A stretch of 64,000 nucleotides of DNA from Archegozetes longisetosus (Eukaryota; Arthropoda; Arachnida; Sarcoptiformes; Trhypochthoniidae): contig JAEMBT020000008.1 in assembly GCA_018873245.2 (NCBI GenBank), positions 1,970,001 to 2,034,000 on the forward strand. Reading direction: 5' to 3'. Below, in pieces: positions 48,790 through 59,357 of this stretch. Each line of letters opens with the position of its first letter. Within the stretch, counting starts at the first letter, position 1. Made by a program: the position numbers and the translations under genes. The notes below the pieces were generated by a model. It was not told the DNA's origin and did not search any database. It was given only the letters and a program-made list of their open reading frames with translations.

Positions 48790-49215
48790 TAGGGTGACCA
48801 AGTGTCCCTCATTGTGCGGGATTGTCCCACATTTAAGAGTTGTGTCCTGCATACCATATGCACACTTTGCGGGACGGAAAATATACATTTAAAGATTTAT
48901 CTTAACAGATTTTCACTGTGTGTTTTTATTTAATTCAAATAATGCAATTTAATTGTTAACACGTTTCTTAAAATACGTAGAAGTCTTTAGATAAAAAGAG
49001 TTTTAATTCGTTTATCTGATACCTTGTTTTCATTCACATCGTGTATGACTCTTATAAAGTGCAGCTATCAATTAAGTCTTTAGTTAATATTTCAAATAAT
49101 TGTTATTTCAAACTGTGATATGTAACTTCAATCAGGTTAAAACTCTTTAAAACAATTTTATAATGGGACCAAAATTTTTTTGTTCCGTATTTGAGTTTTT
49201 GACTTGGTCACCCTA
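48790..49215. mobile_element. hAT-type MITE with 8-bp target duplication
   Basis: Ends are TAGGGTGACCAAG and its exact reverse complement CTTGGTCACCCTA. The flanks are a perfect 8-bp duplication TATCTAAT (48782-48789 and 49216-49223). Internal sequence CATTGTGCGGGATTGTCCC resembles many hAT MITE subterminal regions. No coding capacity (426 bp). Confidence 0.92.
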
Positions 49216-49325
49216 TATCTAATGTACTCTTAACATTTTAGTAACTACTATTGTTACTTAACTTTCTATGCTTTGAAACTTTCACAAACTCCTTACAAAT
49301 AGTCATTTTATCATCCTCCTTATAT

Positions 49326-49634
49326 TTATGAAAACTGTCTGGGTTTATCAATGTTACATTCAGAACAAACATTTCCAATAATAGGTATCAAAACTGAAAG
49401 TTTTTTCATGTGTTTATGATGATAGTTCCTAGTTGTTATTGTATTATATATTTGGCATTCTACATTCCCTTTTCTATATTCTTTCATACAATTCTTACAT
49501 TTACTTTTTTCATTATAAAAGTTGGTCTTATCCTTAACTCTCTTGCAACTTACACAAGTTTTATAAGAGAGATTATCTCTATTTAATGAGTTGTTCGTAT
49601 GAAATTCTGTGTTATCATGGTTTAACTCATTCGC
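49326..49634 (-). CDS. Cys-rich zinc-binding-like open frame, no ATG start
   Basis: A stop-to-stop frame of 102 codons contains KTCVSCKRVKDKTNFYN, KCKNCMKEYRK, a His pair (NYHHKHMKK) and CSECNIDKP. Paired CxxC knuckles of this spacing occur in HNH-nuclease and zinc-ribbon proteins of some viruses and mobile elements. No in-frame ATG precedes the cluster, so this is either an exon or a relic. Function unknown. Confidence 0.35.
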   Translation of the reverse strand, partial: ANELNHDNTEFHTNNSLNRDNLSYKTCVSCKRVKDKTNFYNEKSKCKNCMKEYRKGNVECQIYNTITTRNYHHKHMKKLSVLIPIIGNVCSECNIDKPRQFS

Positions 49635-50339
49635 TTATTTTATTATTCTATCACATGGGACACATTTATGTTTCCATTTAGTGAGATGAATTTTTTAATG
49701 ACTATTCCTGGACAAGTACGACTGTTCTGGAATACTTGTCCCAGAGAATTTAATATGGAAACTTCCATAGCGAAGTACGAAGTAGTACCACATGCCTCGT
49801 ACTGTTCGTAGTGTCTCAGCCCCGCCATATATACACTGCTGGTGTTGTTACTCTTTGGCCACCATTAAGATGATAGTTTGAGCAAACAGTTCTAGTTTCG
49901 GCATATCTTCCTATCCAACGCATTATCGTTCGCAGATCATGCCCTAAGTCTTCTGCGATTATTCTTGGATCAAATTTAGTTTGATATAACATGCGATTTG
50001 ATAATTGAAATGCGTTCAGATTCTGCCAAATAAGACATATTTGTAGTTGTTTGAAGTGTTGATGTTATTACTAAAGAACTCAAAATTTAAATTTGAGTCA
50101 TTATAACTTTTTTTTAATTTCTGACCAATAAAATGTAAGATGAGAAAAAGCATATTTTATTGCCTAATATTGACATGTTAATTTTATAACTTTCGCCTCA
50201 AAGAGCGCACCATTTACGGGCTCTTCTAAAAAGAATTAAGTTTAACAAGCTGTACATTATAATTGTTTAAATACAAAAAATTTAAAGATCAAGTAGTTTT
50301 AAAATTTTCACTTGAATCTAGCTCAATTTCACAACGTTT

Positions 50340-50650
50340 TATAAGTTTTCATTTTATTCTTATTTAAGAGATTTGATTCAAAAGGACTGAAACTCGATAT
50401 GTCTATTCAAGAATTGAAACAACAATATTTTGATATAAACTTGAGTTGAGACATGAATAAATTGATTGACACGTTATTGTTTGAATAGAGATTTAGTTCG
50501 TGTTTAATTGCTTAGTAATTTCTTTGAAATGGGATCAAGTGTCTGTTCTTTTAGTATTCATAAGATATGTAAAGAGTACTTAGGGCCTGAACTTTAAATT
50601 GTTATGTGATCATTAACATATTTCTAATTCATTATCATCGCTCGTAATCG
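50340..50650 (+). pseudogene. RPP14: RPP14 relic, second decayed copy
   Basis: Matches the relic at 38950-39240: the start of exon 2, a deletion, then intron and AATAGAGATTTAGTTCGTGT of exon 3 with frame-breaking changes. It is followed near 50760 by the 5' region of the small membrane protein family (GGTAAGGATCCGATCC), which is then cut by the Tigger relic. Confidence 0.75.
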
Positions 50651-50860
50651 AATAAGTTCAAATAGATTTAATGTACTTCACATTTGATTCAAAGTTGTTT
50701 TTAAGTACATTAATAAAGTTCATAAAAGTACTAAACATAAAGCTATAAAAGTGTATAAGCATTTTAGTTTTGTTTTCAATTTCGAATTGGTAAGGATCCG
50801 ATCCAAGTCAACCTCCGACTAAGAGGGTTCGCAGGACTTGCAATTTGGAGGACCCATATA

Positions 50861-51449
50861 CATTATACTCCCGATTTTAGCATTCCCTTTAACGGCAATT
50901 TTCGACATTAGCAAATGTTTTCTTGTGCCCCGACTAACCCTATGAATCCTATAATGGTAAATCATTCGTATTATGACAATCTCTATTATGTCAAACTCTC
51001 GATCTTGGCAGAAGGTTTTAAACGCCTGCATAGCTTTCTCTTAATCCCAATTTTTGCAGACTAAATCGTTAGATACTTTTACAACGTGTAAAGGTTAAAT
51101 AACTTATTTTAAAACCTAAGTCATTATTTATATCAAAACTATTTTGTTTAATAGTTCATTAGTTCATTAATTAAAATGTCGTCTAAGCGTAAACGTGTTT
51201 CGATAACATTAGAAACTAAATACAAAATTATACAATTAATTGATCATAATGTGTCAAATGAAGATATTTTGAAGAGATTTGAAAATGAAATTAGAGATAT
51301 TATTTAAAGTAATAAATTTACACTTAGTTCTGGAGTCTTTTGAATAAAGATTGATTTTAGTCATTTTTCTCAATCTGATTTCAGCAAAATTCTACTTTGG
51401 CAACTGATTTTCAAATCCGCAACGAGTTGCCAAAATCGGGAGTATACTG
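50861..51449 (+). mobile_element. pogo/Tigger-family transposon relic
   Basis: Terminal repeats CATTATACTCCCGATTTT and (inverted) CAGTATACTCCCGATTTTGG are flanked by TA (50859-50860 and 51450-51451). A short frame at 51177 reads MSSKRKRVSITLETKYKIIQ then LIDHNVSNEDILKRF. This is the N-terminal CENP-B/pogo-type helix-turn-helix; the catalytic part is deleted. 589 bp. Confidence 0.85.
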
Positions 51450-51486
51450 TATTACGCTTTTGTACACTTTCCAATGCTGCTAATGG

Positions 51487-52048
51487 AATAATTCAAGTTT
51501 GATATCACTTCAAACAACTATAACTTAAATACCAAATCAATAAATTGATACCTATGAAGAGATTTTTTTGAGTAATTTGCTGTCATTTTTGCCAAAAATT
51601 TAGTCATAGAATCGTAGTTATGATATTTCATAGCAATTCCAATCGGATCCAAAATAATATTCATTTTCTTATGTTCATTAGCCTTGATATTGACAGTCAA
51701 TGTCTTTTTCATATCAAAACAAAGCCCGTTATTCCTTCAATTGAATGATAAAATATGTGGAAAAGTGTGAAAATAGAGCTACAATAGTATACCTGTTAGA
51801 CTGGCCTCTAAGAAACTCATAATTGACTCCAAATTGTTTCTCCAAAATGTGGGCAATTCATAAGCAAACGGATAATTACAACTGATACCCGCCGCTAATA
51901 TTAAAGTTCCGTGAGTTGAAAACGCGTAATCCTATAATGACTTAGAATTGTCCAACTTTTTCAATTTGATCTGATTATTGCCTAAACTGTTGCACTTCGA
52001 ACCATTCAGTAGAGAAGGATTGTTATTAATATACGAATTACCATCGTC
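51487..52048 (-). pseudogene. CPD: CPD internal fragment (domain 3 end to domain 4 start)
   Basis: Corresponds to 25070-25855 of the CPD gene, with introns, in reverse orientation. About 220 bp (equivalent of 25396-25618) are deleted. It reads [17 protein letters not shown], then [19 protein letters not shown]. At the place where the gene has an A6 run followed by TGA, this copy has AAGAAAATG and keeps the frame. Intron sequence is included, so it arose by DNA duplication, not retroposition. Confidence 0.88.
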
Positions 52049-52369
52049 GTAGCATATATATTGTTATTGTTGCAGTCTATTCGTTTGCCCCCTCAGTGAT
52101 GTTACATTTTGAATAAATTTCAAGATCTCGATAGTCATAGTATTCATGTGAATTTAATTTTACGTTACGTCATATAAGTTCTCTTGAAATTATTTAAATG
52201 ACCATAAAAATTGCTAAAATCGTTTGAATATTATTCCAAATGACTATCAAATGGCTAAGACATGATCAAAGTCTACTTATGATTCTGAATAATTTAGTCG
52301 AACGATGACGAACCAAACAGTGCCAAACTAAACGACGCCGATTTAAGTAACGCAAACCAAACAACACTC

Positions 52370-52838
52370 GGTATTCCACTGAGGTGTGATCTACAAGTAA
52401 TGAGTGATCTATACACTAACTGTAGACCCTGAAGTGTGATCTACATGGTGTGATACATACAAACTTCTCATACATAATAAGTAAAACTAAATTTATTTTA
52501 TGAAACTGATTTTAAAAATTGAAATTACAAACTGAAAATCTGTAAAAAAATATTAATAAATGATATAAAAAATTAAAATATACATATAGAACTACTTTTA
52601 AAACTATATAAAACTAATGAGATGTATTTTACAGTTAAGACAACTATTTACATTATTTTGCGAACAATTTCTAGAAAAACTACAAAACTACAATTTCATA
52701 GTTTTCATATAAAACTAAACGTGTGTTTTACAAATAGTAATTTTCCAAAATGAGCTAAAGTCAACTTTAGCTGACTTTGACTGTAGATCACACCTCAGGG
52801 TCTAAATCAATGTGTAGATCACACCTCAGTGGAATACC
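52370..52838. mobile_element. MITE with 8-bp target duplication
   Basis: Ends GGTATTCCACTGAGGTGTGA and its inverted copy; TIRs include a second GTGTGATCTAC block (with GTAGACCCTGA). The flanking 8-bp duplication CAACACTC is perfect (52362-52369, 52839-52846). 469 bp, non-coding, hAT-like by duplication length. Confidence 0.9.
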
Positions 52839-52879
52839 CAACACTCAAACGACGCTCACCCGAACGATGTCGGGATTGA

Positions 52880-53111
52880 TAGCAACGATGTGATAATCTC
52901 TAAATCTAATCTTTGTTCAAAAATCATTGGTCCACTTATAGAGGTAATCTTACGCGCCGCGGCATTTCTACTATTTCCCTTTCTTCTAAATTTATCTAAT
53001 TTTTACATCATTTCAATCAAATTTCGACATCTCAATGTCTATTCAATCTATGCCAAAATTGCCTTAATTTACTTCATATCGATTCTATTCGTTTGTTTAG
53101 GAGTTTACTGA
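52880..53111 (+). pseudogene. Small two-TM membrane protein family, copy c
   Basis: The frame NDVIISKSNLCSKIIGPLIE leads to two hydrophobic segments (AAAFLLFPFLLNLSNFYIIS and IALIYFISILFVCLGV) separated by a short loop. This matches copy b at 39.4 kb in layout. No in-frame ATG gives the expected N-terminus, which has probably been replaced by the MITE-containing flank. Function unknown. Confidence 0.4.
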
Positions 53112-53390
53112 GTTGTAAATAATCATAATTTATTATATTTATTTTATATTTATATTATTTTAATACGCTACATTTTCATTCTATCTCTTTATATTATATC
53201 GTAAAATTTTTATATAATTTTATATTCTTATTTATACTATATTTTATATATGTTTTACATTTATATTTTCCAATCATTGACCTGAAATTTGACTTTATAC
53301 TAAGTGAAGAAATTTTCGCTGATTTATGGTAAAAGATAGTACATAAAGCACTAAACATTGTTCTGATACAGTTTAACCTAGATTTAGTGG

Positions 53391-53415
53391 ACCCGGGTTT
53401 AACGTAAACCCGGGT
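53391..53415. repeat. Perfect short palindrome
   Basis: Two 11-bp arms ACCCGGGTTTA / TAAACCCGGGT around a 3-nt loop (ACG). A GC-rich island in AT-rich DNA, possibly a transposon terminus or hairpin. Confidence 0.6.
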
Positions 53416-53514
53416 ATAACAGACTAATTTTCAATGCACGGAATGCTTCAATGGGTCTCATAATGTTAAGAGACCCGCTAATAACGTGCCAAACTAAACG
53501 ACGACTGTTCATCG

Positions 53515-54096
53515 ATGGACGACAAGTCATAATCAATTGTTGTAATGAGTGGTCTAGTCTTCACATGCCTTTTATTTGAATATTTGTTTTTAATGTGACT
53601 AAAAGCTGTTCTGAACTGTATTTAAGTAATTATTCAATTCTTTCCATAAAGTTATAATTTATATAAATATTTAATAAACGATTTACGAAACTTGTACGAA
53701 TTCTACTTTTGAGACAATTTCAATAAATTCAATCTTGTGCTTAAGTCTGTCCGGGTTTGCATTCAATTAAATGAATTTTCCTCTTCAGTTGTGATTATTT
53801 GAATCAATTTGAAAACCAGTTTATTTTGAAGCAAACTTTTGTCACTTAACTGCTTTGGCTTCACTCAACTTATTGTAAGTTTACTATCGATAAATGTGGG
53901 AAAGTATATTTTCAGTGTTTTTACTAAAATTCGGTCTCATAATTGAACGAATCACTTAATTCTGAAATATTTATTTGAAACCAAGTTTAGAATTACTTCT
54001 AAGGGTATGACTGGATTAATGATCATTTTTATTCAGTCAATTACTAACCGATCACTTGTTTTGTATTCAACAGACGTCTAGTTTTTCACCCAAACA
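53515..54096 (+). repeat. Copy of the CPD 3' end and CPD-MARCH spacer
   Basis: From GACAAGTCATAATCAATTGT (last CPD codons) through GTGGTCTAGTCTTCACAT and the AATAAA region, this follows 27320-28600 with deletions. It leads directly into MARCH copy E, in the same order as at the parental locus. Confidence 0.85.
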
Positions 54097-54489
54097 ATGA
54101 AACGAAGTTTTACAAAACTTCTTTCAACAAAATCTCGTCAATTAATTGATAATAATATAAAAATTTGCAGAATATGTTTTGAAGAAGACACGACAACACA
54201 TCTCATAAGTCCATGTGTTTGTGTCGGATCAATTCGTTACATTCATCGCAAATGTTTGAATGAATGGCAACAAATGAGTGGCAGAAATAAGTGTGAAATA
54301 TGTCACGACGACTACAGGATTTATCAATCGAAAACAATTAATTTACTAAACCTAATATATTTGTTGTATTTGATTGCATTTTCATTTTTCTCAATTATAA
54401 ATATAATAATATTTTTGATAATGACCGCAATGTTCGCTTTACTGTTATATATATTCAAGCATAAAAGTCGAAAAGTACTTCTTGCTTGA
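54097..54489 (+). CDS. MARCH-type RING-CH protein, copy E, 3' end replaced by transposon
   Basis: MKRSFTKLLSTKSRQLIDNN leads to an intact C4HC3 RING-CH (CRICFEED, SPCVCVG, IHRKCLNEW, NKCEICHDDY) and two hydrophobic segments (NLIYLLYLIAFSFFSIIN, MTAMFALLLYIF). The frame then runs into the transposon that starts at 54457. The last ten residues (KHKSRKVLLA) and the stop are encoded by the element's terminal repeat. The 130-aa product keeps all ligase residues, so it could be functional. The lost C-terminal tail resumes at 57535. Confidence 0.75.
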   Translation: MKRSFTKLLSTKSRQLIDNNIKICRICFEEDTTTHLISPCVCVGSIRYIHRKCLNEWQQMSGRNKCEICHDDYRIYQSKTINLLNLIYLLYLIAFSFFSIINIIIFLIMTAMFALLLYIFKHKSRKVLLA

Positions 54490-57400
54490 CTTTTGAAAAC
54501 AAAAAGGCTTATTAGATAGTAGAAGATAAGGTAAAACCGAAAACTAATATAACATATTTAGTCATTAAGACATTAATGAGAACGAACTTTTACGTAAGAA
54601 AAGTTTTTAAAAAATTAAATCATAGTTTGTACATTTTATAGGTTAAAATGCTAACACAAAATACTTTCTTAAACATTTATTTAGTCCTTTAAAACGTGTT
54701 TAAATATCTTAGAGAACTGAAAAGTAAAATGAAGCCTAAAAAGATCTCTAAAAAAAATTCAAATTAAAGCCGCTATATTGGAAAGTAAACAACATTTTGC
54801 TCATAAATCTGGAAAAATTATTCCCGCAAGAATTCAAACCAATAATATTGATTGTAGTTGTGAAATAAAATGTAAAACAATTCTGAGTGATGAACAAAAA
54901 CGATAGTTTTTTAATCGTTATAATTCATTAAAAAGTCATGAGCAGCAATACTTTTTTCTCAAATCTATGGTAATTCCAGTCACAAATACTGGAAAGAAGA
55001 TTCAGAAATTTGAGTATTTCATTGAGACCCAATCAGAGAAAATTGAGGTAAAAATTCTATTTATAAAGTATTGTATAGCTTAGAAGATATAAATTTTTCA
55101 ACATTTTGATTTGAATAAAATCTTGTTGAAGTTTTGAATTTTTTCATGTACAAGGTTCAACAAGATCTTTTGCAAAGGGGTACAGCAAAAAGTACTTAAT
55201 CTATAATTTTGAAGTGAATTTTATTAAATATGTTATAAAGATGAGAATAAAAGCTACAAGTTTAATATTCGGTATAGCCACCGTTTTCGTAAAATGCATC
55301 TTTAAGCCTTTTTTGATACTATAAAAGCAGCGTTCAAGTGATTCTGTATCAATTAAGCGGGGGTTTTCATGTCCCGACCATTACAGAGGGTATCAACAAT
55401 TATAAAACATGTTGAAATAAAAATCTTATTTGTATTCACGCTATATGGTCAGCTAATATTAAGTCGAGATGTGTCTTGAAGCGCAAGTTTCAAAATTTTT
55501 ATTTTGAATTTTAACTGCATGAGTTATTTCCCTTTTGATTGTATTTCAGAAATAGCACGTTAATTTGCTTATATCATCGATAGTCTTTTGCCGTACCCCC
55601 TTGCAAAAGCTTTTGTTAAACCCTCTACATACAGAAATTTTAGTTTTTGAAAATTATTTGATAACTAGGATATTTTAAGTTTAATTATAATTCTTAGCTT
55701 CACAATAACGTTATTCGAGTTAAAGTCTGTCAAAAAGTATTTTTGGGAATTCTCGGCATCAAAATAAGCGCCTTAAGACGAAAGATATTAAAAAATCGTA
55801 TGAATTCTAATGATATGAGAGGCAAACATAATTCTAGACCTAATAAAACACCTTATATAGCACGTGAAGATGTAAAAGACCTAATAATATCACTACCGAC
55901 TGAGCAAACACATAATGGGAAAAATAAAAACAAAAAATATTTATCAACTGAATTCGGGAGCGTCGCTAATATCTATAGACTTTTTTTAGATTTATATCCA
56001 GAACACAAAATTGATGTTTCGTATACAGTGTTTTCTCAAATATTCAAAACTTATGAGATATCTATTAAAAAGCCAAGAGTTGATATATGCGAAGTTTGTG
56101 ACAAATTGAGAATTCAAATCATTAATTACCAGAAAAACAAAGAAATTGAATCAATGAATGAGATAAAAAAAAGAACTACTGTTGCATGAGAATGAGGCTC
56201 AAAAGTTTTATTATTATAAAAACGAGATCAAAAATAAGCTTTTAAACGATATAACGCAAGCTGCAATTTGCTACGACTTTCAAAAAAATCTTCAATTGCC
56301 TAAGACTAACGTTTCAGTCGAGTATTATTTACGAAAATTTTATTGTTATAATTTTGGAATACATGACTTGAAATCTAATAAAGCGGTTATGTATTTGTAT
56401 CCTGAGAATTTTGCAAAAAGGGTTCCAATGAAGTTATTTCGTTCATTAATTACTATATTAATAATACTTTGAGTAGTGATGTGAAGATTTTGCATATTTT
56501 TTCGGATAATTGTTTTTCTCAAAATAAAAACAAGTTCTTATGGGCATTTTATAAGCATATCACAATATGTGGCAAGCTCAATAAAATTATTATCTATTAT
56601 CCAAATCCTGGTCACTCACGTATGGAAATAGATGGAGATTTTGGACGGATTGAAGGCAATAAAAGCATTATGAAAAGTTTATTCTCCCTCAGAATATGAG
56701 CGAATTATTAAAAACACGGGCATTGAAAACCCCTTCGAAGTGATTTCAGTAAATTATTCAAATTCTTATTACTCTCATTCTAATAATAAAGTTGTAAAAG
56801 TTTATAAATATAAGGAAAAGTTGAGTAAAATTGTGAAAACTCAGATAAATCATTGTAAGAATGTAAGAAAAATAGAGTTCACTCGAAAAGATATTAAAAT
56901 TTCTTTTTCGTTGAGTGAAAATTGTGAACAAGAATTGGAAATTTTCAAACCAAACACCGACTTTACAAACTTTGATAATATTTTTAATGATATTGATCTC
57001 GCGTATGAAAAACCTCTGCCTATATCTCGCGAAAAGCTTTTGGACATTTATAAGATTCTTGAATACGTTCCTAAAACAGTCAATTCAAAATTTTATGATA
57101 CACTATACAGTTTGGACGATAATTCTTGTACAACAAGTCAGAAATTATTACACGATCTGTTCGATAAAAACAATAAAAAAATTAAGAAATGAGTCAAAAT
57201 GTAATAAAAAACTAAAAAATAGGTAAATTTTAAATGTTAAACTGTGTCAGATGTATAAGTTTGTGATTTTTGAGAACAAATTTTTTTTGATTATATTTAA
57301 TGTGCAGTAAATATGAAGTTTCCTACTTATTAACTCAATAAATATTTCTTAAACTCAAAACTCAATGATATGAACTTGTAATGTGTCAACTCTGACAAAT

Positions 57401-57534
57401 ATGGAATAATTAAGTTGAAGTCAGTATTCGGTTAACTTTGTATTGAGTCAAACGCTGAATAAAGTTTAAAATGTAATTATAAGCCCTTTTGCTTTTTCAA
57501 ACAAGTAGAGAAGTACTTTTCGACTTTAATGCTT
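54457..57534 (+). mobile_element. 3.1-kb DNA transposon with DUF7869-like transposase
   Basis: Terminal repeats AAGCATAAAAGTCGAAAAGT and AAGCATTAAAGTCGAAAAGT (inverted at the right end) continue as TACTTCT and then diverge. The likely imperfect 8-bp target duplication is ATATATTC/ATATGTTC. Coding parts: N-terminal piece about 54830-55046 (KIQKFEYFIETQSEKIE), an intron, then 55690-57190 in several frames. Landmarks are VCQKVFLGILGIK, MRGKHNSRPNKT, DICEVCDKL, IFSDNCFSQNKNKFLWAFYK and PGHSRMEIDGDFGRIE. The SDNC..QNKN and GHS...D.DFG.IE motifs match the DUF7869-type proteins common in arthropod and cnidarian repeats. Stops at 56187 and 56470 and a frame break near 56698 indicate an inactive copy. 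Confidence 0.8.
55151..55626. mobile_element. TA-flanked MITE inside the transposon's intron
   Basis: Left end CAAGGTTCAACAAGATCTTT and inverted right end GAGGGTTTAACAAAAGCTTT continue alike through TTGCAA.GGGGTAC.GCAAAA (about 43 bp). TA dinucleotides flank both sides (55149-55150, 55627-55628). The host intron runs from GTAAAAATTC after 55046 to an acceptor near 55694. Mariner-type MITE, 476 bp. Confidence 0.82.
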
Positions 57535-57790
57535 GATATGTTCAATCATGAACTTGATTGGTATATTTCTCTATTTGGTAAACATTAGGATTTATGATCC
57601 ACATTCGATGCCTTTTGAATCAAAACTTATTTTTATAAACAACCTAATCAATCGTTTTGCTACTGAATATGTTTTTTTCGTAAATTAGTACAATAAAATG
57701 ATTTTCAATTATTGAATCTGTTATTCAGTACATTATTAATACTTAGGCAACACATTTACTCAAGTTTAGAAATAATCACTAATACATTTG
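57535..57790 (+). pseudogene. Orphaned 3' tail of MARCH copy E
   Basis: GTAAACATTAGGATTTATGA to TTTTTCGTAAATTAGTAC matches the C-terminal codons and 3' flank of copy A (29010-29220), with frame-breaking changes. It was cut off by the transposon at 54457-57534. Confidence 0.8.
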
Positions 57791-58103
57791 TAAAAATTTC
57801 ATTTGAATATAAGTTTTCAAAGTATTAGTACTTTATAAATTTGTATTTGTGATTTATTTATTTTTATTAATAGTTTGATTAAAAACGTTTTTATTTATTG
57901 TACTGAATGCTTCCCCAAGTTGTAATTCATGTTAAGCCACATCAGAAATGATTATTTTTACTAATATTTTGCACGTATTTTATAGATATAAATTCATTCA
58001 TTCATTTTTTCTTTTTTAGAGCTTAAGGTTTCAATTTTCATCAATAGTAAAGTCTTTAAAAACAATTTTATCATCTGTTTAGTTCATAAAATAATCTGAA
58101 ATA
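57791..58103 (+). other. Spacer and presumed XPA promoter
   Basis: AT-rich, no TATA box that stands out. Short 5' UTR presumed for XPA. No other feature. Confidence 0.4.
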
Positions 58104-58904
58104 ATGTCAAATTCATCTGTAAAGACTTTGGATCAATTGTCAGCTGAAGAGATGGCAAGGATTGAACGGAACCGTCAAAGAGCTCTTCTTATTAGACAAA
58201 CAAAACAAACTAAACTGACATCTAATGAATTGTATTCGTTGGAGGCAAAGCAACGAACAGGTAGTTATTCGAGTCAAGACTCGGGCGGAGGTTTTCTCAT
58301 CGATGACGAAGACATTGACCAGAAATCGAATGATAAAAACAATGACAACCAATTAAATAACTCACAATACGATCCAAATGAGATCATGGATTGCAGTGAA
58401 TGTGGGCAACAGTTTAATAAATCGTTTTTACACAAACATTTTTCGATCAAAATTTGTGACAATTGTAAGAATTTGAAAGAAGATCATTGTCTCATCACTA
58501 GAACTGATGCTAAGAACGAGTACTTATTGAAAGACTGTGATCTCGACTTGAGAGAACCTCCGCTTAAGTTTATATCTAAGAAAAATCCCCATCAGTTCGC
58601 GAGGGGAGATATGAGATTATATTTGAGGTTTCAAATTGAAGAAAGGGCTCTTGAGGTTTGGGGAACTGAACAACAGTTAGAAGAAGAAAGAGAGAGACGA
58701 TTAGGCCAAAGACACAAACGAAAACAGAAACAGTTTGAAAATAGGATGAAGAGTTTGCGAATGTCTGTCAGAAGTAGTTTATATACAAAACAAACCAAAT
58801 CCCATAGCCATGAATTCGGTGATGAAGTCTATAATGAAGATACTGACGAGTTTGAGAAAGTCTGCAAAACTTGTGGACATTCAGTTAGCTATGAAAAAAT
58901 GTGA
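58104..58904 (+). CDS. XPA: XPA, nucleotide excision repair damage-verification protein
   Basis: 266 aa, single exon, no breaks. The N-terminal helix (AEEMARIERNRQRALLIRQT) is followed by the ERCC1-binding GGGFLIDDED (61-70). The zinc finger is C97-x2-C100-x17-C118-x2-C121 (DCSECGQQF...KICDNC), the same spacing as human XPA. The DNA-binding domain follows (LITRTDAKNEYLLKDCDLD, EPPLKFISKKNPH, GDMRLYLRFQIEERALEVWG), then a basic helix. The conserved C-terminal CKTCGHSVSYEKM ends the protein. XPA scaffolds TFIIH, RPA and ERCC1-XPF at bulky lesions. It is one of the few single-copy intact genes in this rearranged region. A likely poly(A) AATAAA lies near 58957. Confidence 0.95.
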   Translation: MSNSSVKTLDQLSAEEMARIERNRQRALLIRQTKQTKLTSNELYSLEAKQRTGSYSSQDSGGGFLIDDEDIDQKSNDKNNDNQLNNSQYDPNEIMDCSECGQQFNKSFLHKHFSIKICDNCKNLKEDHCLITRTDAKNEYLLKDCDLDLREPPLKFISKKNPHQFARGDMRLYLRFQIEERALEVWGTEQQLEEERERRLGQRHKRKQKQFENRMKSLRMSVRSSLYTKQTKSHSHEFGDEVYNEDTDEFEKVCKTCGHSVSYEKM

Positions 58905-59357
58905 ATCATTTGTCAAATCTTTTTCACTTTTTATTCATTTTGATTTCAAAAGCATTAATAAAATTAATTTAATTTGAAATCAAATAAAATTTATGTGATT
59001 ATTTATGATTTAATTATTTGATTTTTACGAGTTTACTCTTCCACAAACCTTTTAGTAGCTTCGAATTAGTTTTATTATATAATAGATCTGTCTGTTATTT
59101 GCTAAACCTTTTATGCCAAAACTAATTAGATTAAAGATGATGTCTATCTTTTGAAACATTATTCAAGTTATCGAAATCATATAGTTTTTAAATATAAGGG
59201 GATTTAAAAGTTAAAAAATCCTTATAGTCCTTAGTAAACTTATTCGCAACATTTTCAACAAATAGTTCTAAAGTGAAAACTATTGAACGTTCAGATGACA
59301 ACACTTTAGATATATTTTAAGAGTCAAATAATTGAATAGTTTTTAAACGTACGACTA
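58905..59357. other. XPA 3' region and duplicated USP39 upstream sequence
   Basis: The last 150 bp (from about 59225, GTAAACTTATTCGCAACATT) match 63545-63675 upstream of the second USP39 copy, so the USP39 promoter region was duplicated with the gene. Confidence 0.6.
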
